Assembly: GCF_002494345.1 (NCBI RefSeq)
Contig: NZ_NXNI01000003.1
Coordinates: forward strand, 1 to 64,000
Direction of reading: 5' to 3'
DNA: 64,000 bases
Source of the DNA: Natrinema ejinorense
GTDB lineage: Archaea > Halobacteriota > Halobacteria > Halobacteriales > Natrialbaceae
The position numbers and the translations under genes were made by a program. A model generated the notes under the pieces. It searched no databases. It worked only from the letters and a program-made list of their open reading frames with translations, and had not been told where the DNA came from. Shown piece by piece: positions 15,540-24,282 of the stretch (position 1 is the stretch's first letter; every line of letters begins with the position of its first letter).

Positions 15540-15827
15540 CTATTCTTCCGGCACGAGCCACTCGTCCAGTTCCTCGAGCGCATCCTCACGAACAACCAGA
15601 TGATCGTATTCGTAGTCGTTCAACACACCGAGGGCGGGTTTGCGAAGTGTGACGAAGAAATGGGTCTCAGACAGCGGCACGGTTTCGCCAGTGGCCGCAC
15701 AGACGCGTGAGCCGCTCTGGTTGGTCGTCCGCCGGGCGACCGTCGAGACCTCCCACTCAGCGTCGCGATCGGGCGGCGAGCGACCACGAAAGCGTTTGGT
15801 TCGGGACTGCTGGTCAGAATCAGACAT
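15540..15827 (-). CDS. Hypothetical protein with CAATGE motif
   Basis: 95 aa. Basic N-terminus (RTKRFRGRSPP) then VCAATGETVPLSETHFFVTLR, a pattern seen in small haloarchaeal proteins of unknown role. Convergent with the DUF3892 gene. Confidence 0.55.
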   Translation of the reverse strand: MSDSDQQSRTKRFRGRSPPDRDAEWEVSTVARRTTNQSGSRVCAATGETVPLSETHFFVTLRKPALGVLNDYEYDHLVVREDALEELDEWLVPEE

Positions 15828-16138
15828 AGCGAACAGCTAGGCCTGGATCGTCGTAGTTCCACCGGCACAAAAGCGAGGATGGGTGCCGTTCACCTGCTTT
15901 CGGTCAGCCTGAGAGCCAACCAGATGGGCGGTCACTCTCCAGACAAATATTGATTGGGAGACCTTCACACAGTGTGCAACGAGGAGACGGTCGAAGGACT
16001 ACGACGGCTGATTTCGGATCTCACACGGCACGCAGAGACCCATCTGTCGAAGGTGTCCTTATCCGTATTACATGTCTATTATTCAGATAGGATTCCGGCC
16101 CGTGACACATGCGATCCCCGCCGGAATCGGTGATTCGA
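15828..16138. other. 311-bp intergenic region
   Basis: No convincing gene. One GTG frame at 15972-16133 (53 aa, starting VCNEETVEGLRRL) has a plausible first half, but its second half runs through an AT-rich promoter-like stretch (TATTACATGTCTATTATTCAG, about 16067-16087), so it may be a fragment. That AT-rich stretch lies about 50 bp before the next gene and is its likely promoter. Confidence 0.4.
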
Positions 16139-16504
16139 ATGAGTACGGACCGACAGACGACGACTGCGATCGCACAGGCACAGCCCACCAGCGACCCACT
16201 GGCCGGCCTCGGCAGTGACGAAGTCCTCCGGTGTCGCGACCCCGAGACCGGATGGACGTGGTTCTACGCACTCGAGACGAACCCCGATCTCGAGCCCGAA
16301 CCCAACACCGAGTTGGCCCGCTTGCTGTGGCACCATCGCGTCGACGGGCGGCCGGTCCCGGTGCGCTATCACGAACGCGACGGCTTCGAGCCCGAATTGG
16401 TGAGTCGGACCGACGTCGCCGAAGTCGTCGGGAGCGAGTACATGCGCGTTGCGAGGGTTGGACAGCGCCACCTGGACCTGCGACGGGGTGGTGACGATGG
16501 GTGA
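16139..16504 (+). CDS. Hypothetical protein
   Basis: 121 aa from the ATG at 16139 (an upstream in-frame ATG at 16109 lies inside the presumed promoter/leader). Tryptophan-rich GWTWFYALE and a basic C-terminus. First gene of the 16.1-20.3 kb operon. Confidence 0.55.
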   Translation: MSTDRQTTTAIAQAQPTSDPLAGLGSDEVLRCRDPETGWTWFYALETNPDLEPEPNTELARLLWHHRVDGRPVPVRYHERDGFEPELVSRTDVAEVVGSEYMRVARVGQRHLDLRRGGDDG

Positions 16505-16769
16505 TGGTGTGGTATCCTCGAGCGGTACTGTACGCGTACCTCGGTACTCGAACGCTCGAGTCAAGGAGTATATCCGAGAAGGGATGCATGAGGACCAAGA
16601 GCGGGTCAAGGTCATCCGTGATAGGACGGTTCTGACGGGAACCCTGACCGGCGAAGGAACGTCGGAGATGACGCACGAGCAGACGTTGGCTGACTTCCCC
16701 GCGACCCACGCCTACAACGTCATGCACGCCCTCGCAGATCACTTCAACTGCGAGGTGGTCGAACGATGA
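16497..16769 (+). CDS. Hypothetical protein
   Basis: 90 aa from the ATG at 16497, overlapping the previous gene by 8 bp. Contains RVPRYSNARVKEYIREGMHED, basic and helical. No family recognised. Confidence 0.52.
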   Translation: MGDGVVSSSGTVRVPRYSNARVKEYIREGMHEDQERVKVIRDRTVLTGTLTGEGTSEMTHEQTLADFPATHAYNVMHALADHFNCEVVER

Positions 16770-17017
16770 GCGGTACAGAACGCGACCGCATCGAACTTGA
16801 GAATGGACTCTACGACCGTGTGGACCTGCGTCTTCAGGATGTTATCCACGCGCTCAACAATGACGATCCAGAGGGCGCTATCGTCAACTTGCATGAAGCG
16901 CAGAACGAACTGCTGAAGAAACATCCAGAGATCCCGAGGGTTCACGTAACCGTCCCTGCTCCGAACATCGAGCGCACAGAAGATTCGGACACTGAACGGG
17001 GTGAGACCGATGAGTAG
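16766..17017 (+). CDS. Hypothetical helical protein
   Basis: 83 aa, two predicted helices, acidic ends, no motif recognised. Coupled by ATGA on its 5' side and 8-bp overlap on its 3' side. Confidence 0.52.
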   Translation: MSGTERDRIELENGLYDRVDLRLQDVIHALNNDDPEGAIVNLHEAQNELLKKHPEIPRVHVTVPAPNIERTEDSDTERGETDE

Positions 17018-17417
17018 CGAGATCGATCGGCCGGAACGCCGAACCAAACCCGCCCCGAACGGCGACACGATCTACGAGGCCGGCGACTGTCGATTCGTGT
17101 CCTCGTCGTCGGGGACTGTCCACGAACGCGCTGCGTGCGACCACGGCGAGTACGAATACGAATATCACCCGAAATGCGGCCAGCGGTTGCCCGCCGGGTC
17201 GCTGTGGTCCCATGTCGATGCCGAGAATCCTGCCGAGGCCGTGTTGAAGTACGACCTCGAGCCCTGTGGGAAGTGTCTCAAGAATAGCTACCGGCTGAGT
17301 AACTACAGGAGCGCGATCCACAGTTCGCTCGCGTACTCGTCGCCGGCGGACGTGCCCGACGATGTCCTTCGACGGGCAGGTCTCGAGCGGTACATCGACG
17401 GGGGTGACGATGAGTAG
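17010..17417 (+). CDS. Zinc-binding hypothetical protein
   Basis: 135 aa from the ATG at 17010. Cysteines and histidines are spaced as H-x4-C-x-H (HERAACDH), HPKCGQ and EPCGKCLKNS, suggesting one metal site similar to the short haloarchaeal proteins with '...EPCGKCL'. Function unknown. Confidence 0.55.
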   Translation: MSSEIDRPERRTKPAPNGDTIYEAGDCRFVSSSSGTVHERAACDHGEYEYEYHPKCGQRLPAGSLWSHVDAENPAEAVLKYDLEPCGKCLKNSYRLSNYRSAIHSSLAYSSPADVPDDVLRRAGLERYIDGGDDE

Positions 17418-17637
17418 TCCCGTCCTTGCCCCCGACGCGACGATGACCGCCCACTGTGAGGACTGCGACTGGGAGTACGAACGCTCGCTCGAAGCCGGCG
17501 ACCTCTCGCCGACAGAGAACCAGGAGATCGCCGAACGCGTCGTCCGCTCGCATCGCTACAAGTGTGCGACGACGGACGACGAGTGGGGCGAGACGGCGAC
17601 CGTCGAGTTCGACGCAAGCGGAGGTGGCGGGGTATGA
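17410..17637 (+). CDS. Small zinc-finger-like protein
   Basis: 75 aa. CEDCDWEYE at the N-terminus and SHRYKC further on form a C-x-x-C...H-x3-C site, like the C2H2-related fingers of haloarchaeal viruses. Possibly DNA- or RNA-binding. Confidence 0.55.
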   Translation: MSSPVLAPDATMTAHCEDCDWEYERSLEAGDLSPTENQEIAERVVRSHRYKCATTDDEWGETATVEFDASGGGGV

Positions 17638-18050
17638 GCAACACCACGAACGAAAAGGGCGACCGGAACGAACGCGAAGCGGCCGATATCCTCGGTCGCG
17701 TCTACGGTAAGGGCAACGTCGACAAGGTCGACGCCTACTCGAATACGGACCCACTCGGATTCGTCGACGTGCTCGCCGCTAAAGATCCGTGGCCCGTGCG
17801 GTTCGTCCAGGTGAAAACAAATCGCTTCCCACCGAAACAGCAACTCGAGTACGCGGCGACGGTCGACAAGTTCGACGAGTCGGTCACACCCGAGGTGTGG
17901 GTCCGCGTCGATCGGGACGGGTGGCGCATGTACGAGTTCGTCGGCGAACCTGACGAGTGGAACTGCTATCTCGAGATGGACACGTGCGACTACGAGGAGA
18001 CGGTCGAAGCCTTCCGCGAGGCCGTCGGCTTCTACGGAGGTGGCACGTAG
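17634..18050 (+). CDS. Hjc/VRR-type PD-(D/E)XK nuclease, possible Holliday junction resolvase
   Basis: 138 aa. The core reads EREAADILGRVYG, then LGFVDVLAAKD and VRFVQVKTNRFP, giving Glu...Asp...Gln-Val-Lys of the PD-(D/E)XK fold in the archaeal Hjc order. Size fits resolvases (about 120-150 aa). Likely role: resolving recombination intermediates during replication of the element. ATGA-coupled to the gene before it. Confidence 0.65.
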   Translation: MSNTTNEKGDRNEREAADILGRVYGKGNVDKVDAYSNTDPLGFVDVLAAKDPWPVRFVQVKTNRFPPKQQLEYAATVDKFDESVTPEVWVRVDRDGWRMYEFVGEPDEWNCYLEMDTCDYEETVEAFREAVGFYGGGT

Positions 18051-18272
18051 ATGTCCTCGAACGAGTGTCCTGCCGACACACTTCCTCACCGACGCGACCG
18101 CCTGCTGGATAGCCCGCCAACCGAACGCGTGACCTACCGGGAACGCACGGGCACGCTCGAGGCGATCGACGCCCTGGTCGATCGTGGAGAGTACCCGAAT
18201 CGGAGCGCGGCGCTGCGTGCGGCGACGCGACAACTCGTTTCAGCGGAACTGCGGGGTGGTGACAATGCCTGA
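18051..18272 (+). CDS. Ribbon-helix-helix DNA-binding protein
   Basis: 73 aa. ERVTYRERTGTLEAIDALVD and NRSAALRAATRQLV fit the RHH (CopG/Arc) fold: a beta strand, then two helices with the Ser-Ala-Ala-Leu turn. Likely a small transcriptional regulator or antitoxin-like protein; no toxin gene is recognisable beside it. Confidence 0.65.
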   Translation: MSSNECPADTLPHRRDRLLDSPPTERVTYRERTGTLEAIDALVDRGEYPNRSAALRAATRQLVSAELRGGDNA

Positions 18273-18447
18273 ATTCGAGGACTATTTCGTCGACTCCGAG
18301 GCCTCCCGTGAGGGCTATCTCTGGAAGTACTACGACAAGCACGGGCAGCCCCAACTGACGTACAACCCGAATACGGTCACGTTTCTGCACGACGTGTTCG
18401 GCCACGAGTATACGATTATCAGCGGTTTCGAGAGTGATTCGGAATGA
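18265..18447 (+). CDS. Small hypothetical protein
   Basis: 60 aa from the ATG at 18265. Aromatic (YLWKYYDKHG); no known motif. Overlaps both neighbours. Confidence 0.5.
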   Translation: MPEFEDYFVDSEASREGYLWKYYDKHGQPQLTYNPNTVTFLHDVFGHEYTIISGFESDSE

Positions 18448-19043
18448 CCGACCGATCCAACACCAAGTACGGCGACCAACTCGAAGACCACGAGTGGGAC
18501 GACTCCGACAGAGAAACCGAACCGGACGCCCTCGATCGCACGTCGGTCGTCGACCACACGATCGACGTGATCTACACGACCGATCCGAGTGAAACGAGAG
18601 GCTACGGTCGCGAGAAGTACTCGGCGACGATTCGGTACGACGACGAGACCGGCGATCCGTACATCCTATTCGTCGTCAAACACCGCTGGAAGGGCAACTA
18701 CTGGCGGGACGTGACCGATCTGGATTGGCGGGATACGCCCGACCCTGTCCGCGAACAGATTGCGGCCGCCCTGCCGGTCGACGGCCCCGACGCGCTGGAT
18801 TCGGGGTCGCGGTTGATCGACGAGGGCGGCGAGAGTCGGTGGGAGAAGTACCACAAGCCCCGCGTCGAAGCGACGAGCGGCGGAGAGATGTGGGGCGTGA
18901 GTTCGCTGAAAGAGGCACTCGAGCGCGCCGAAGCCGCGGCCGAGCAGTTCGATGGCGGGAGCGACGCCGAAGTCCGCGCCGAGAGCGTCGTTGACGAAAT
19001 TCGGGATTCAATCGAAGAAATTCAGGTGAGCGACAGTGAGTGA
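18444..19043 (+). CDS. Hypothetical protein
   Basis: 199 aa, strongly acidic, with a beta-rich centre (YSATIRYDDETGDPYILFVVKH) and a helical C-terminus. No family recognised. Confidence 0.55.
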   Translation: MTDRSNTKYGDQLEDHEWDDSDRETEPDALDRTSVVDHTIDVIYTTDPSETRGYGREKYSATIRYDDETGDPYILFVVKHRWKGNYWRDVTDLDWRDTPDPVREQIAAALPVDGPDALDSGSRLIDEGGESRWEKYHKPRVEATSGGEMWGVSSLKEALERAEAAAEQFDGGSDAEVRAESVVDEIRDSIEEIQVSDSE

Positions 19044-19374
19044 GCGACAAGACCCACTCGACGATCTCGAGCGCCCGACGCTGGCCGAGAAGGTCGGACC
19101 CTATCGAGGTTACGGCGACACCGAGTTGGCGCTGTCCCTGCTCGTGTTTCACCAGAAGTTCGCTGTCGCGGTCGGTGCACTCGGCTCACCAGCCGATCGG
19201 TTGACGTTCGACGTGCGGTGTCGGCCCGCCGATACCGGTGCGGATTACGTCTGTGAACACTGCGAGGAGGCCGTACGTGGCGTCTCGCGGCCCGATGGTG
19301 ACGTGTTGTCCTGCCCGCTATGTGGCGAGACGCCGGGAATGGTAACACTTGGACGGGGTGTTGAAAGCGAATGA
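19036..19374 (+). CDS. Zinc-ribbon hypothetical protein
   Basis: 112 aa from a GTG overlapping the previous gene by 8 bp. The C-terminus has YVCEHCEEAVRG and LSCPLCGETPG, a complete four-cysteine zinc ribbon. Function unknown. Confidence 0.55.
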   Translation: MSERQDPLDDLERPTLAEKVGPYRGYGDTELALSLLVFHQKFAVAVGALGSPADRLTFDVRCRPADTGADYVCEHCEEAVRGVSRPDGDVLSCPLCGETPGMVTLGRGVESE

Positions 19375-20348
19375 CTGAGCCGAAGCCGATCCGCCGCGTC
19401 GAAGACGTCGCGGGCGGCGTCCGCGTCGTCACGCGCAACCTCTCGGACCTGTACGACTACCGATCGGCCAGCATCCTCGAGCGCGAGTATCCAGGTCTGT
19501 TCGTGACGTGTGTCCCCGCAAAGGGTGGCCCCGAGAAAGTCCGAATCGCCAGCGCCGCCCGCTACGGCGACGGTTCCGAGTGGCAGATTCACGGCGCGAA
19601 CGGGATCTATGCAGAGGTGTCGATCGACGAGCGCGAGCTGTCCGACGCCGAACGCGCCTACTGTGACGAGCACACACTCTACCAGGACACCGAGTCGGTA
19701 GTCGAATTTTCGATGCCCCACCCCGGGGAGATTCGGGCGGCGATCGCCGACCACGACCTCGCACGAGTCCACTGTCTTGAGGCCGTGATCGAAGACCATG
19801 ACCGTCGCCACGACGTGCTCAGCGAGATGCAAGAGCGGATCGAGAGCGAGCGTGTGCGAGCGAATCAGTTACACCCACGCGAGGGGATTCTTACTGACGT
19901 GGCCCCGGAGTGGGACCCTAAAAACGACCACAACGACGGGAAGACTCGCGAGAGTCTGTACGATATGGCCCGCTCGCGGAAGGACGCTCACAAACAGGAT
20001 TTCGAGTCCGTCGCCGGCTTCGAATACTGGGCGTTCTGGTACGCCCGTTCGCGGGTGCTTGACTGGTACGAACCCGATCTCGAGCCGTGGGATATCATTG
20101 GCCTCGACGTCGTCGGGAAGGGCGACTGGACCTACTGTCGGGAGTGTGGTGCGGTTGCTCCTGGTGAGACGTTCCTGCATGTCGACCTCGAGCGTATCGA
20201 TCGGACGCGCCGGGTCTGTGAGCGGTGTGCGGATCTGAACGCCGACTCGGACCACTGCAAGACCTACACTCCAGAGAACGTCGCCGAAGCGCGAGATGAG
20301 CGGGCACAGCGCGAGGGCGGTCAGCGAAACCTGAGCGGTGAGTACTGA
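19371..20348 (+). CDS. Hypothetical protein with C-terminal zinc ribbon
   Basis: 325 aa, the largest product of this operon. Helical middle; residues about 255-290 carry TYCRECGAVAPGE and RRVCERCADL, a four-cysteine ribbon. ATGA-coupled to the previous gene. It ends convergently with the ParA operon 2 bp away. Confidence 0.58.
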   Translation: MTEPKPIRRVEDVAGGVRVVTRNLSDLYDYRSASILEREYPGLFVTCVPAKGGPEKVRIASAARYGDGSEWQIHGANGIYAEVSIDERELSDAERAYCDEHTLYQDTESVVEFSMPHPGEIRAAIADHDLARVHCLEAVIEDHDRRHDVLSEMQERIESERVRANQLHPREGILTDVAPEWDPKNDHNDGKTRESLYDMARSRKDAHKQDFESVAGFEYWAFWYARSRVLDWYEPDLEPWDIIGLDVVGKGDWTYCRECGAVAPGETFLHVDLERIDRTRRVCERCADLNADSDHCKTYTPENVAEARDERAQREGGQRNLSGEY

Positions 20349-20350
20349 GT

Positions 20351-20731
20351 CTACGAGTCGCGACGCGCTTCGAGCATGAGTTCGGCGATGCGCTCGGGCT
20401 GTTCGATTCCGAGTTTGACAAGCGCGTCATGAAGCTCGCGCGTTTCTTCGTCGACGACGTCCGCCTCCGCGAGCTTCGGGGCGATCGTCGTCCGGAACGT
20501 CTTCTCAAATTCGTCCCATGTCTCGCCACGAGCATACAGCGGTTTCTGTCGGACCGCGCTGTATTCGAACGCTGGCCCCGTCTCAGACGGGTCGCTCTCG
20601 AGTGTATCGGCGATCTCTCGCTCTGGGTCCGACCCGGCCACATCCTCGCTCTCCGATGGTCCCTTGCGTGGCGTCGTGTCAGGAGCCGTGTCGTCGTCCT
20701 CACTCTCGAGGTCATCAAACGGGTTGCTCAT
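20351..20731 (-). CDS. ParA-associated small protein
   Basis: 126 aa from the ATG overlapping the parA stop. Acidic disordered N-terminal half (ESEDDDTAPDTT) and a helical C-terminus. Position directly behind parA is the place of a ParB or other adaptor, but no ParB motif is visible. Inferred partner in partition. Confidence 0.6.
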   Translation of the reverse strand: MSNPFDDLESEDDDTAPDTTPRKGPSESEDVAGSDPEREIADTLESDPSETGPAFEYSAVRQKPLYARGETWDEFEKTFRTTIAPKLAEADVVDEETRELHDALVKLGIEQPERIAELMLEARRDS

Positions 20732-21615
20732 CGGTCGATCCCTCCGTTCGCGACGATATCGGCGAGTTCGTCGTAATAGGGTATCTGGTCGCACTCTGGG
20801 TCGTAATCCTGCAGTGGCTGATTGTCCTGCAGCGATCGGGAGAGTGCCGCTCGGTGTCGAATTCCTGGTAGTGGTGCCTCAATCTCCTCGCGATCGATCT
20901 GTTCGAACTCATCGGCTGTGATTCGAGCGAAATTCGGAACTGTTTCTTGGAGTGGCTGTCCGGGGTTGACCTCGTAGCTGGCCGTGTTCAGGTTCTCGAG
21001 CAGCTCGCGATCTTCGGTCTGTTGGTCGATCTGGTCGGAGAGTTTGTTCGGCACAACCGCGAGCACGTCGACATCGATGTACTCGCGTGCGGGCTCGATG
21101 AGTCGTTCCATCGTCCGCTTGTAGCCGCCGATCGCACTCGAGCCGGGTTCAATCGGGATCATGACGTTGCCCGTCGCGACGAGCGCATTGTTGTTGAGCA
21201 TTCCCGGATAGGCCGGGCAGTCGAACACGATGTACTCGTACTCGTCGCCAAGCAGCGGGTCGACGATCTTCGATTTGACTCGTGCGGACCCTTGCATCGC
21301 GCCTGCGAGGTCTTTCTCGACATCCTCAAGCGTGTTCGACGACGGCAGGAGATCGAAGCCGTACTCGGTCGGTTGGATGAGGTCGGCGGGCGTCGCCGTT
21401 CCCTCGAGAATCACGTCGCCGAGATTTACGTCGCCCTGGTATGCATCCTCGAAGCCGAGGCCGTTGGTCGCGTGGCCGTTCGGGTCGAGATCGGCAAACA
21501 GGACATCGCCCCGCTCTGCGAGCTGGCGGGCAAGATTCATCGAGGTTGTGCTCTTTCCAACGCCGCCCTTGAGAATGACGACGCTAACCGCACGCGAATC
21601 GTTCGTAGCTACCAT
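20728..21615 (-). CDS. parA: ParA-family partition ATPase
   Basis: 295 aa from the ATG at 21615. Deviant Walker A KGGVGKSTTSMNLA near residue 15, switch-like LFADLDPNGHAT, and Walker B YIVFDCPAYPG. The fold and length match plasmid ParA/Soj proteins, which segregate low-copy DNA on the nucleoid. Upstream lie a 24-bp palindrome and a cluster of related 9-bp motifs that could be operator and centromere sites. Confidence 0.88.
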   Translation of the reverse strand: MVATNDSRAVSVVILKGGVGKSTTSMNLARQLAERGDVLFADLDPNGHATNGLGFEDAYQGDVNLGDVILEGTATPADLIQPTEYGFDLLPSSNTLEDVEKDLAGAMQGSARVKSKIVDPLLGDEYEYIVFDCPAYPGMLNNNALVATGNVMIPIEPGSSAIGGYKRTMERLIEPAREYIDVDVLAVVPNKLSDQIDQQTEDRELLENLNTASYEVNPGQPLQETVPNFARITADEFEQIDREEIEAPLPGIRHRAALSRSLQDNQPLQDYDPECDQIPYYDELADIVANGGIDR

Positions 21616-21631
21616 ATTGTGTGACTCCGCC

Positions 21632-21803
21632 CACTGCAGTAGGCACAATAGGAACCTATTGTGCCGAGTACTGTTTCAGCAGGCGATGTAAGCATAATTC
21701 GGCAGGCCCTTAGTTCTACTGTAATAGGTACAGTAGGTACCTCAGCTAAGGTAGCTACTGTAGCTATTCCACCTATTGTAGGTAGAGTATGTGCAGTAGG
21801 CAC
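21632..21803. repeat. Iteron-like cluster upstream of parA
   Basis: At least eight copies of a degenerate motif around CTACTGTAG / CCTATTGTAG occur in both orientations. Clear copies are CACTGCAGTAGG (21632), CACAATAGG (21644), CCTATTGTG (21655), TTCTACTGTAA (21714), TACAGTAGG (21729), GCTACTGTAGC (21754), ACCTATTGTAGGT (21771) and GTGCAGTAGGCAC (21791). Several are themselves palindromes. The first three are about 11 bp apart, one helical turn. Candidate parS/centromere or origin iterons. Confidence 0.6.
21642..21665. promoter_or_regulatory. Perfect inverted repeat before parA
   Basis: GGCACAATAGG and CCTATTGTGCC are separated by AA, giving 11 paired bases. It begins 27 bp upstream of the parA ATG. 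Likely ParA/partner operator or part of a partition site. Confidence 0.6.
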
Positions 21804-22312
21804 TCGAGATAGTGTAGGAGTCACAGGCGGCAGAGCCGCCCCAGTTGATGCTGGTATTTGGCAGCCGGTCGAGACCGGCACTCGAGAGTAGGAGAGTCGT
21901 AACCAAAGGCGTTGTGTACAGCGGTCGCCCCAACGATTGGTCGGGACGGGAAACCATTCTAAACGACTGGGAATCGGGTAGAAGTTGATAATCGCCGGCC
22001 CGAACAAGACAATGTCGTGTGCACCCACGCGACATGCGATCCAATTACCTACCGACACCCTGCGATGATCCAGGCGGCGGGCACGACCCACCCACCCCAC
22101 CCGCCGCCAGACCATCCGCGATTTGATTCTCGAAATCTGAATAGCGTGCACTCTCCGGCCCAGTTTTGATGCGGTGTGGTGGTGAAATCCTATCTGTCGC
22201 GTGATTCCTGTGCGCGACAACCGTACCGAGTGCTCTGTCATCCATGACTGGTCCCACCATCCCACTCGGTATTTTGAGACACTGTATATGAAGTGAAACC
22301 ACTAGGGGCAAC
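21804..22312. other. Non-coding region between parA iterons and the next operon
   Basis: No supported gene. It contains a 9-bp perfect hairpin, GGCGGCGGG (22073-22081) with CCCGCCGCC (22100-22108), around a C-rich 18-nt loop. Together with the iterons this is about 0.7 kb without genes, which fits a partition or origin site. Confidence 0.45.
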
Positions 22313-22678
22313 TCAACACGTCTCGGAGACGCGAGTAGGAGCGAACGTGAGCCGTTTTCGCGCCCCGAAAGTCACACCCTCGAGTCGCCACCCGGCGCGT
22401 CGCATGAGTGTCAACAGGTCGTTCGTAGCGGTGTGAGACTGCCACGTTTCCTCGAGACACTCGATTTCGATCGTCGTCGGTCGCCACCCCTCATCGGCAC
22501 CGTCGACGTGGACGAACAGGCCCTCGAGCGAACAGAGCATATTCACAAGCTCTTGCATCGTCGGATCGTCGTTCGCGGCTTCGAGGGCTTGCTCGAGTTT
22601 CGAGGGGGCGGGCTTCCACGTGAACAGTTTCGTGGTAGGCTCGAGCGGGTAGACCGGTCGGTCGTCCGATTCGGTCAT
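22313..22678 (-). CDS. Hypothetical protein, last gene of the long minus operon
   Basis: 121 aa, soluble; contains WRPTTIEIECLEETW. No family recognised. Four-base overlap with the gene upstream. Confidence 0.55.
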   Translation of the reverse strand: MTESDDRPVYPLEPTTKLFTWKPAPSKLEQALEAANDDPTMQELVNMLCSLEGLFVHVDGADEGWRPTTIEIECLEETWQSHTATNDLLTLMRRAGWRLEGVTFGARKRLTFAPTRVSETC

Positions 22679-22992
22679 AGCGGGCTGTCACCCCGCGGGA
22701 TGAACTGCAAGCACTGTGGGCGGTCGTCACGGTCGGCGTCGGCGAGGATGCCGTAGGCCTGGTCCTCGTCGTAGGCTCCGACATCGGTCGTCTCCCACAC
22801 GTTGTCGTCGTTGTTGACCTGTACGCAGCCATACCAGCGGCCGTCGACCCATGCGAGATACTCGACCGACCACCAGTACTCGCGGGTGACGCGGGCGACG
22901 AGTTGCGGGTCGCTCGAGGTTCGAAGGCGATCGGCCTGCGATTCGATTTCGGGATTCCGCTCGAGGTAGTCCGATTTGGTGATTCGTTTCAT
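22675..22992 (-). CDS. Hypothetical protein
   Basis: 105 aa from the ATG overlapping the previous stop. Tryptophan-rich (EYWWSVEYLAWVDGRWYG), likely a small beta fold. Unknown function. Confidence 0.52.
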   Translation of the reverse strand: MKRITKSDYLERNPEIESQADRLRTSSDPQLVARVTREYWWSVEYLAWVDGRWYGCVQVNNDDNVWETTDVGAYDEDQAYGILADADRDDRPQCLQFIPRGDSPL

Positions 22993-23393
22993 GGCTCGTA
23001 GGGCGTTGTCTCGAGTCTGATTTCGAAGTCCCACGTCACGGCCTCGGTCGGCCCGAACACGCGCTCATGCTCGGCGTCGGTCGGGCGTTCTTCGATCGGG
23101 ATCTCCTCCTCGGTCATGAGTGTCGTGACCGACGGCTCGTGTGGGTCGTCGGCTTCGAACATCGGTGTCGGCGATTGGAAGACAAGTCCGCTCGGCGCAC
23201 CGAAGTCGCCGTCGAAGCCGATCGCGAACTGTTCCCCAGAGAGCGACATCATGAGGTCGTCGTTGAAGTACGCCCGCACGTGCCCGTCGGGCGTCGGATA
23301 CCAGTCGTCCGCATGGGCGACGTTTCGATCCGCTTCGACCGGCGGGAGGTCGTGCATGTCCCACACCGGCGGAAGGTCGTCGGTCTCACTCAT
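22989..23393 (-). CDS. Hypothetical protein
   Basis: 134 aa from the ATG at 23393, overlapping the upstream gene by 8 bp. Very acidic, no motif recognised. Confidence 0.52.
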   Translation of the reverse strand: MSETDDLPPVWDMHDLPPVEADRNVAHADDWYPTPDGHVRAYFNDDLMMSLSGEQFAIGFDGDFGAPSGLVFQSPTPMFEADDPHEPSVTTLMTEEEIPIEERPTDAEHERVFGPTEAVTWDFEIRLETTPYEP

Positions 23394-23586
23394 GGCTGTC
23401 CCCCATATTCTCGAGTGCGGCCGTGAGCATCCCGCCGCCGAACATTGCGACCGGGAGCGCACAGACGCCGACCAGCAGGCCACGTCTCCAAGTCCGTGAG
23501 CGGGTCGCAGCGACGAAGCCAACGCCGAAGGCAAGCCACGCGATTGTGGCGACATCGGTCTCCGAAAGCTCGTCAGTGCTACTCAT
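23386..23586 (-). CDS. Small membrane protein
   Basis: 66 aa with two hydrophobic helices (VATIAWLAFGVGFVAAT and GLLVGVCALPVAMFGGG). ATG overlaps the preceding gene. Unknown role. Confidence 0.52.
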   Translation of the reverse strand: MSSTDELSETDVATIAWLAFGVGFVAATRSRTWRRGLLVGVCALPVAMFGGGMLTAALENMGDSHE

Positions 23587-23824
23587 CGCAGACCACCTGC
23601 TCGCCGTTGTTCTTGGCGTCGACGGCTCGTGCGAAGTTGGCGATCGCCTCGGCGGGCGAGAAGCCCCGCGCCTCGAGCGTGGCGTCGTCCTGTGTCGCGA
23701 CGTATTCCCGGCCGTCTTCGAAGACAGCGATCGTATAGTGGCCGTCGGCGTCGCGGATATCGCGGTCGGCTTGCGGTGCAACGTGGGCGAAGTCGTCGGG
23801 TCGCTCGGGGATGGTTTCGGTCAT
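23579..23824 (-). CDS. HicB-like small protein (weak)
   Basis: 81 aa. GHYTIAVFEDGREYVATQDD followed by GFSPAEAIANFARAVD has the strand-strand-helix look of a partial RNase-H-like HicB antitoxin domain, without any HicA toxin nearby. Assignment weak. Confidence 0.5.
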   Translation of the reverse strand: MTETIPERPDDFAHVAPQADRDIRDADGHYTIAVFEDGREYVATQDDATLEARGFSPAEAIANFARAVDAKNNGEQVVCDE

Positions 23825-23826
23825 GA

Positions 23827-24282
23827 TTACGCTGGCACCTCCGCGTCCGTCGCGGCCTGGATCTCGACTGTCTCGACGTGATAGACGTCGTCGTAGAGCA
23901 TATCCGAATCGACGGTTCGCTTCCACTCGAGCGTCGGGTCGCGATTGCGACCCTCGGCTTCGTCGTCTCGTTCCCACCGAAGGGTCCGCGATGGGCCGTC
24001 GATTGCTTCGGTGATGAGTTGTCCATCGCCGACCGATTCGATCGGTCCCATGAGTGTCGCCGGCCCCTTTCCGGCGATCACGATTCCGTCGCCGGGCCCG
24101 AGTGACTCGAGGAGATCGATGTACTCGGCGACCTGTCGTGGATCGGGTCGCCACCCAGCGCCGTGGCCTTCGAAACACCGTGTTTCCGGTGGGTAGCCCG
24201 ACGAGCAGTAGACAGCACCACACGTCTTGCACAGCCAATCGATGTTCGGAAAGTCGTAGTCGTCGGTCGTTGCGAGAATCAT
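23827..24282 (-). CDS. Hypothetical protein with N-terminal Cys site
   Basis: 151 aa from the ATG at 24282. LCKTCGAVYCSSGYPPETRCF near the N-terminus could bind zinc; GPGDGIVIAGKGPATLMG further on is a beta hairpin pattern. Function unknown. Confidence 0.55.
   Translation of the reverse strand: MILATTDDYDFPNIDWLCKTCGAVYCSSGYPPETRCFEGHGAGWRPDPRQVAEYIDLLESLGPGDGIVIAGKGPATLMGPIESVGDGQLITEAIDGPSRTLRWERDDEAEGRNRDPTLEWKRTVDSDMLYDDVYHVETVEIQAATDAEVPA

Noticed and set aside
15972-16133. 53-codon frame beginning VCNEETVEGL
   Set aside because: The first half looks protein-like but the second half crosses an AT-rich promoter-like stretch; not firm enough to call a gene.
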